64,000 nt of DNA. It comes from Butyrivibrio sp. (GTDB lineage Bacteria; Bacillota; Clostridia; Lachnospirales; Lachnospiraceae). Positions 62,655-64,000 of this stretch are shown here, in pieces; within the stretch, counting starts at the first letter, position 1; each line of letters starts with the position of its first letter. The stretch lies in the NCBI GenBank assembly GCA_015056565.1, contig SVGB01000017.1, positions 16,428-80,427 of the forward strand, read 5' to 3'. Under the pieces are notes generated by a model. That model had not been told where the DNA came from. It saw nothing but the letters and a program-made list of their open reading frames with translations, and did not search any database. The position numbers were made by a program, and so were the translations under genes.

Positions 62655-63815
62655 ATGGATTTTCAGCTTGATCAGCAACACGAAATGGCGAGAGCTCTTT
62701 TTAAAGAATTTGCAGAAAAAGAAGTTAAGCCAAATGCTATAGAGGTTGATGAGACAGAGGTTTTCCCTATGGAGACCGTTAAGAAGATGCAGAAGTACGG
62801 CTTCATGGGTATTCCTATTCCTAAGGAGTACGGCGGACAGGGATGCGATCCTCTTACATACGTTATGTGTGTAGAGGAGCTTGCTAAGGTATGTGGTACA
62901 ACAGCAGTTATCGTATCTGCTCACACATCACTTTGCTGCGATCCTATCCTTACATATGGTACAGAGGAGCAGAAGCAGAAATACCTTGTTCCTCTTGCAA
63001 AGGGCGAGAAGCTCGGTGCATTCGGTCTTACTGAGCCTATGGCTGGTACAGACGCTCAGGGCGTTCAGACCAAGGCTGTCCTTACAGAGGATGGAAAAGA
63101 GTGGGTTCTTAACGGATCAAAGTGCTTCATCACAAACGGTGAAGTTGCTGATGTTTACATCATCATCGCTTACACAGATATCGTAGAAGATAAGAAGGGC
63201 AGAAAGCAGAAGAAGTTCTCAGCATTCATCGTTGAGAAGGGAACACCTGGATTCACATTCGGAACAAAAGAGAACAAGATGGGTATCCGTGGATCTTCTA
63301 CTTATGAGCTTATTTTCCAGGATTGCCATATTCCTGCAGAGAACCTTCTTGGCGCTAGAGGAAAGGGATTCCCTATCGCTATGCATACACTGGATGGCGG
63401 ACGTATCGGTATCGCTGCACAGGCTCTTGGTATTGCAGAAGGCGCACTTGACAGAACAGTTGAGTACGTAAAAGAGAGAAAGCAGTTCGGACGTGCTATT
63501 GGCCAGTTCCAGAACACACAGTTCCAGCTCGCTAACATGGCAACAAAGTGCGAGGCTGCTAAGCTTCTTGTTTATGCAGCTGCAGACGCTAAGAAGAAAA
63601 AGGACGTTTATTCAGTAGAAGCTGCTAAGGCTAAGCTTTTCGCAGCAGAAGTTGCTATGGATGTTACAACTAAGGCTGTTCAGCTCCATGGTGGTTATGG
63701 CTACATCAGAGAGTACGAAGTAGAGAGAATGATGCGTGATGCTAAGATCACAGAGATCTACGAGGGTACATCTGAGGTTCAGAGAATGGTTATTTCCGGA
63801 GCTCTGCTTAAGTAA
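62655..63815 (+). CDS. bcd: Butyryl-CoA dehydrogenase (386 aa)
   Basis: The ATG at 62655 (MDFQLDQQHE) follows GGAGG; 62640 is the ribosome-site region. Acyl-CoA dehydrogenase fold: FGLTEPMAGTDAQG, WVLNGSKCFITNG, GYGYIREYEVERMMRDAK, and catalytic Glu in IYEGTSEVQR. It reduces crotonyl-CoA to butyryl-CoA together with EtfAB, with electron bifurcation to ferredoxin, which Rnf then uses. Confidence 0.96.
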   Translation: MDFQLDQQHEMARALFKEFAEKEVKPNAIEVDETEVFPMETVKKMQKYGFMGIPIPKEYGGQGCDPLTYVMCVEELAKVCGTTAVIVSAHTSLCCDPILTYGTEEQKQKYLVPLAKGEKLGAFGLTEPMAGTDAQGVQTKAVLTEDGKEWVLNGSKCFITNGEVADVYIIIAYTDIVEDKKGRKQKKFSAFIVEKGTPGFTFGTKENKMGIRGSSTYELIFQDCHIPAENLLGARGKGFPIAMHTLDGGRIGIAAQALGIAEGALDRTVEYVKERKQFGRAIGQFQNTQFQLANMATKCEAAKLLVYAAADAKKKKDVYSVEAAKAKLFAAEVAMDVTTKAVQLHGGYGYIREYEVERMMRDAKITEIYEGTSEVQRMVISGALLK

Positions 63816-63816
63816 T

Positions 63817-63845
63817 CACTTGGCGAGGTTCTTTCGAGCCTAGTG
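63817..63845 (+). other. Hairpin between bcd and etfB
   Basis: CACT-GGC pairs with GCC-AGTG across a short loop 1 bp after the bcd stop. No T run follows, so it is not a clear terminator. It precedes the repeat at 63852 and may be an mRNA processing signal. Confidence 0.45.
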
Positions 63846-63851
63846 TACTAC

Positions 63852-63896
63852 TTGTTCTGGCGAACACCTTTAGGTGTGAGAGCAGAACTTCCTTAT
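63852..63896. repeat. Dispersed hairpin repeat, copy 2
   Basis: TTGTTCTGGCGA and GAGAGCAGAACTTCCTTAT flank a stem loop extended by ACACCT/AGGTGT. It matches copy 1 at 8638-8675 in both flanks but not in the loop. It lies in the gap between bcd and etfB, 29 bp before the etfB start. Confidence 0.65.
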
Positions 63897-63925
63897 GAAC
63901 AGAAAACTAAAAAGGAGAAAAAATA

Positions 63926-64000
63926 ATGAAAGTTGTAGTTTGCATTAAGCAGGTCCCTGATACAAAGGGCGGCGTTAAGTTCAAACCCGATGGAACATTG
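63926..64000 (+). CDS. etfB: Electron transfer flavoprotein beta subunit (5' end only)
   Basis: ATG at 63926 after AAGGAG. The 25 visible residues (MKVVVCIKQVPDT, then KFKPDGTL) are the usual EtfB N-terminus. It runs off the window; etfA is expected next. Partner of bcd in electron bifurcation. Confidence 0.9.
   Translation, partial: MKVVVCIKQVPDTKGGVKFKPDGTL

Noticed and set aside
1..64000. tRNA or rRNA genes, prophage or insertion sequences
   Set aside because: No tRNA cloverleaf, rRNA sequence, integrase or transposase reading frame was recognised anywhere in the window.

Overview
The window is chromosomal DNA from an anaerobic, butyrate-forming, flagellated member of the Lachnospiraceae, most likely Butyrivibrio or a close relative. 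The reasons are a thl-crt-hbd-bcd-etfB butyrate operon at the right edge, several chemotaxis genes, a pectin-type GH105 hydrolase, strong AGGAGG ribosome sites, moderate G+C, and a giant repeat-rich surface protein of the kind common in rumen and gut Lachnospiraceae. The genus is inferred from gene content and not proven. I saw no rRNA, tRNA, CRISPR array, transposase or phage gene.

Layout. 1-9.1 kb: a left-truncated phosphopantetheinyl transferase on the minus strand, then a 2463-residue secreted cell-surface protein flanked on both sides by two related 60-70-residue proteins. 9.3-14.2 kb: a methyl-accepting chemotaxis protein with a near-perfect sigma-28 promoter, a DUF2130 protein and a MATE exporter. 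14.2-38.7 kb: a long block for importing and breaking down sulfur amino acids and probably thiol conjugates. It holds three polar amino-acid ABC systems, two GNAT acetyltransferases, four glutathione-transferase-like proteins, a PepT-like M20 peptidase, cysteine synthase, a PatB/MalY C-S lyase, a Cys/Met PLP lyase, a LysR regulator, MetQNI, LarE and ApbE. 38.9-49.7 kb: an aldo/keto reductase with ferredoxin motifs, MgtC, a membrane spermidine-synthase-like protein, a LacI-sensor diguanylate cyclase overlapping a TetM-like GTPase fused to a Rae1/YacP nuclease domain, and a second chemotaxis receptor. 49.9-58.4 kb: GH105, an M18 aminopeptidase, an unknown protein, a CheX-like phosphatase with an MshEN-like repeat domain next to CheY, an SDR, a thioredoxin-reductase-like enzyme and an NlpC/P60 endopeptidase. 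58.4-64 kb: an intergenic cluster of DnaA boxes, hpf and the butyrate operon.

Most unusual. (1) A family of very long, nearly perfect DNA palindromes built from the unit GACACGGGGACGGTTCT. Five intact copies lie between genes, and one unit is read in frame inside apbE. (2) The multi-GST sulfur cluster, which looks like an oxygen-free counterpart of the Bacillus S-modified-cysteine salvage operons. (3) A translational GTPase fused to a ribosome-dependent nuclease domain and overlapping a c-di-GMP synthase gene. (4) A four-repeat MshEN-like domain fused to a CheX phosphatase. (5) The paired small proteins around the giant surface protein. (6) Three perfect DnaA boxes within 83 bp, away from dnaA.
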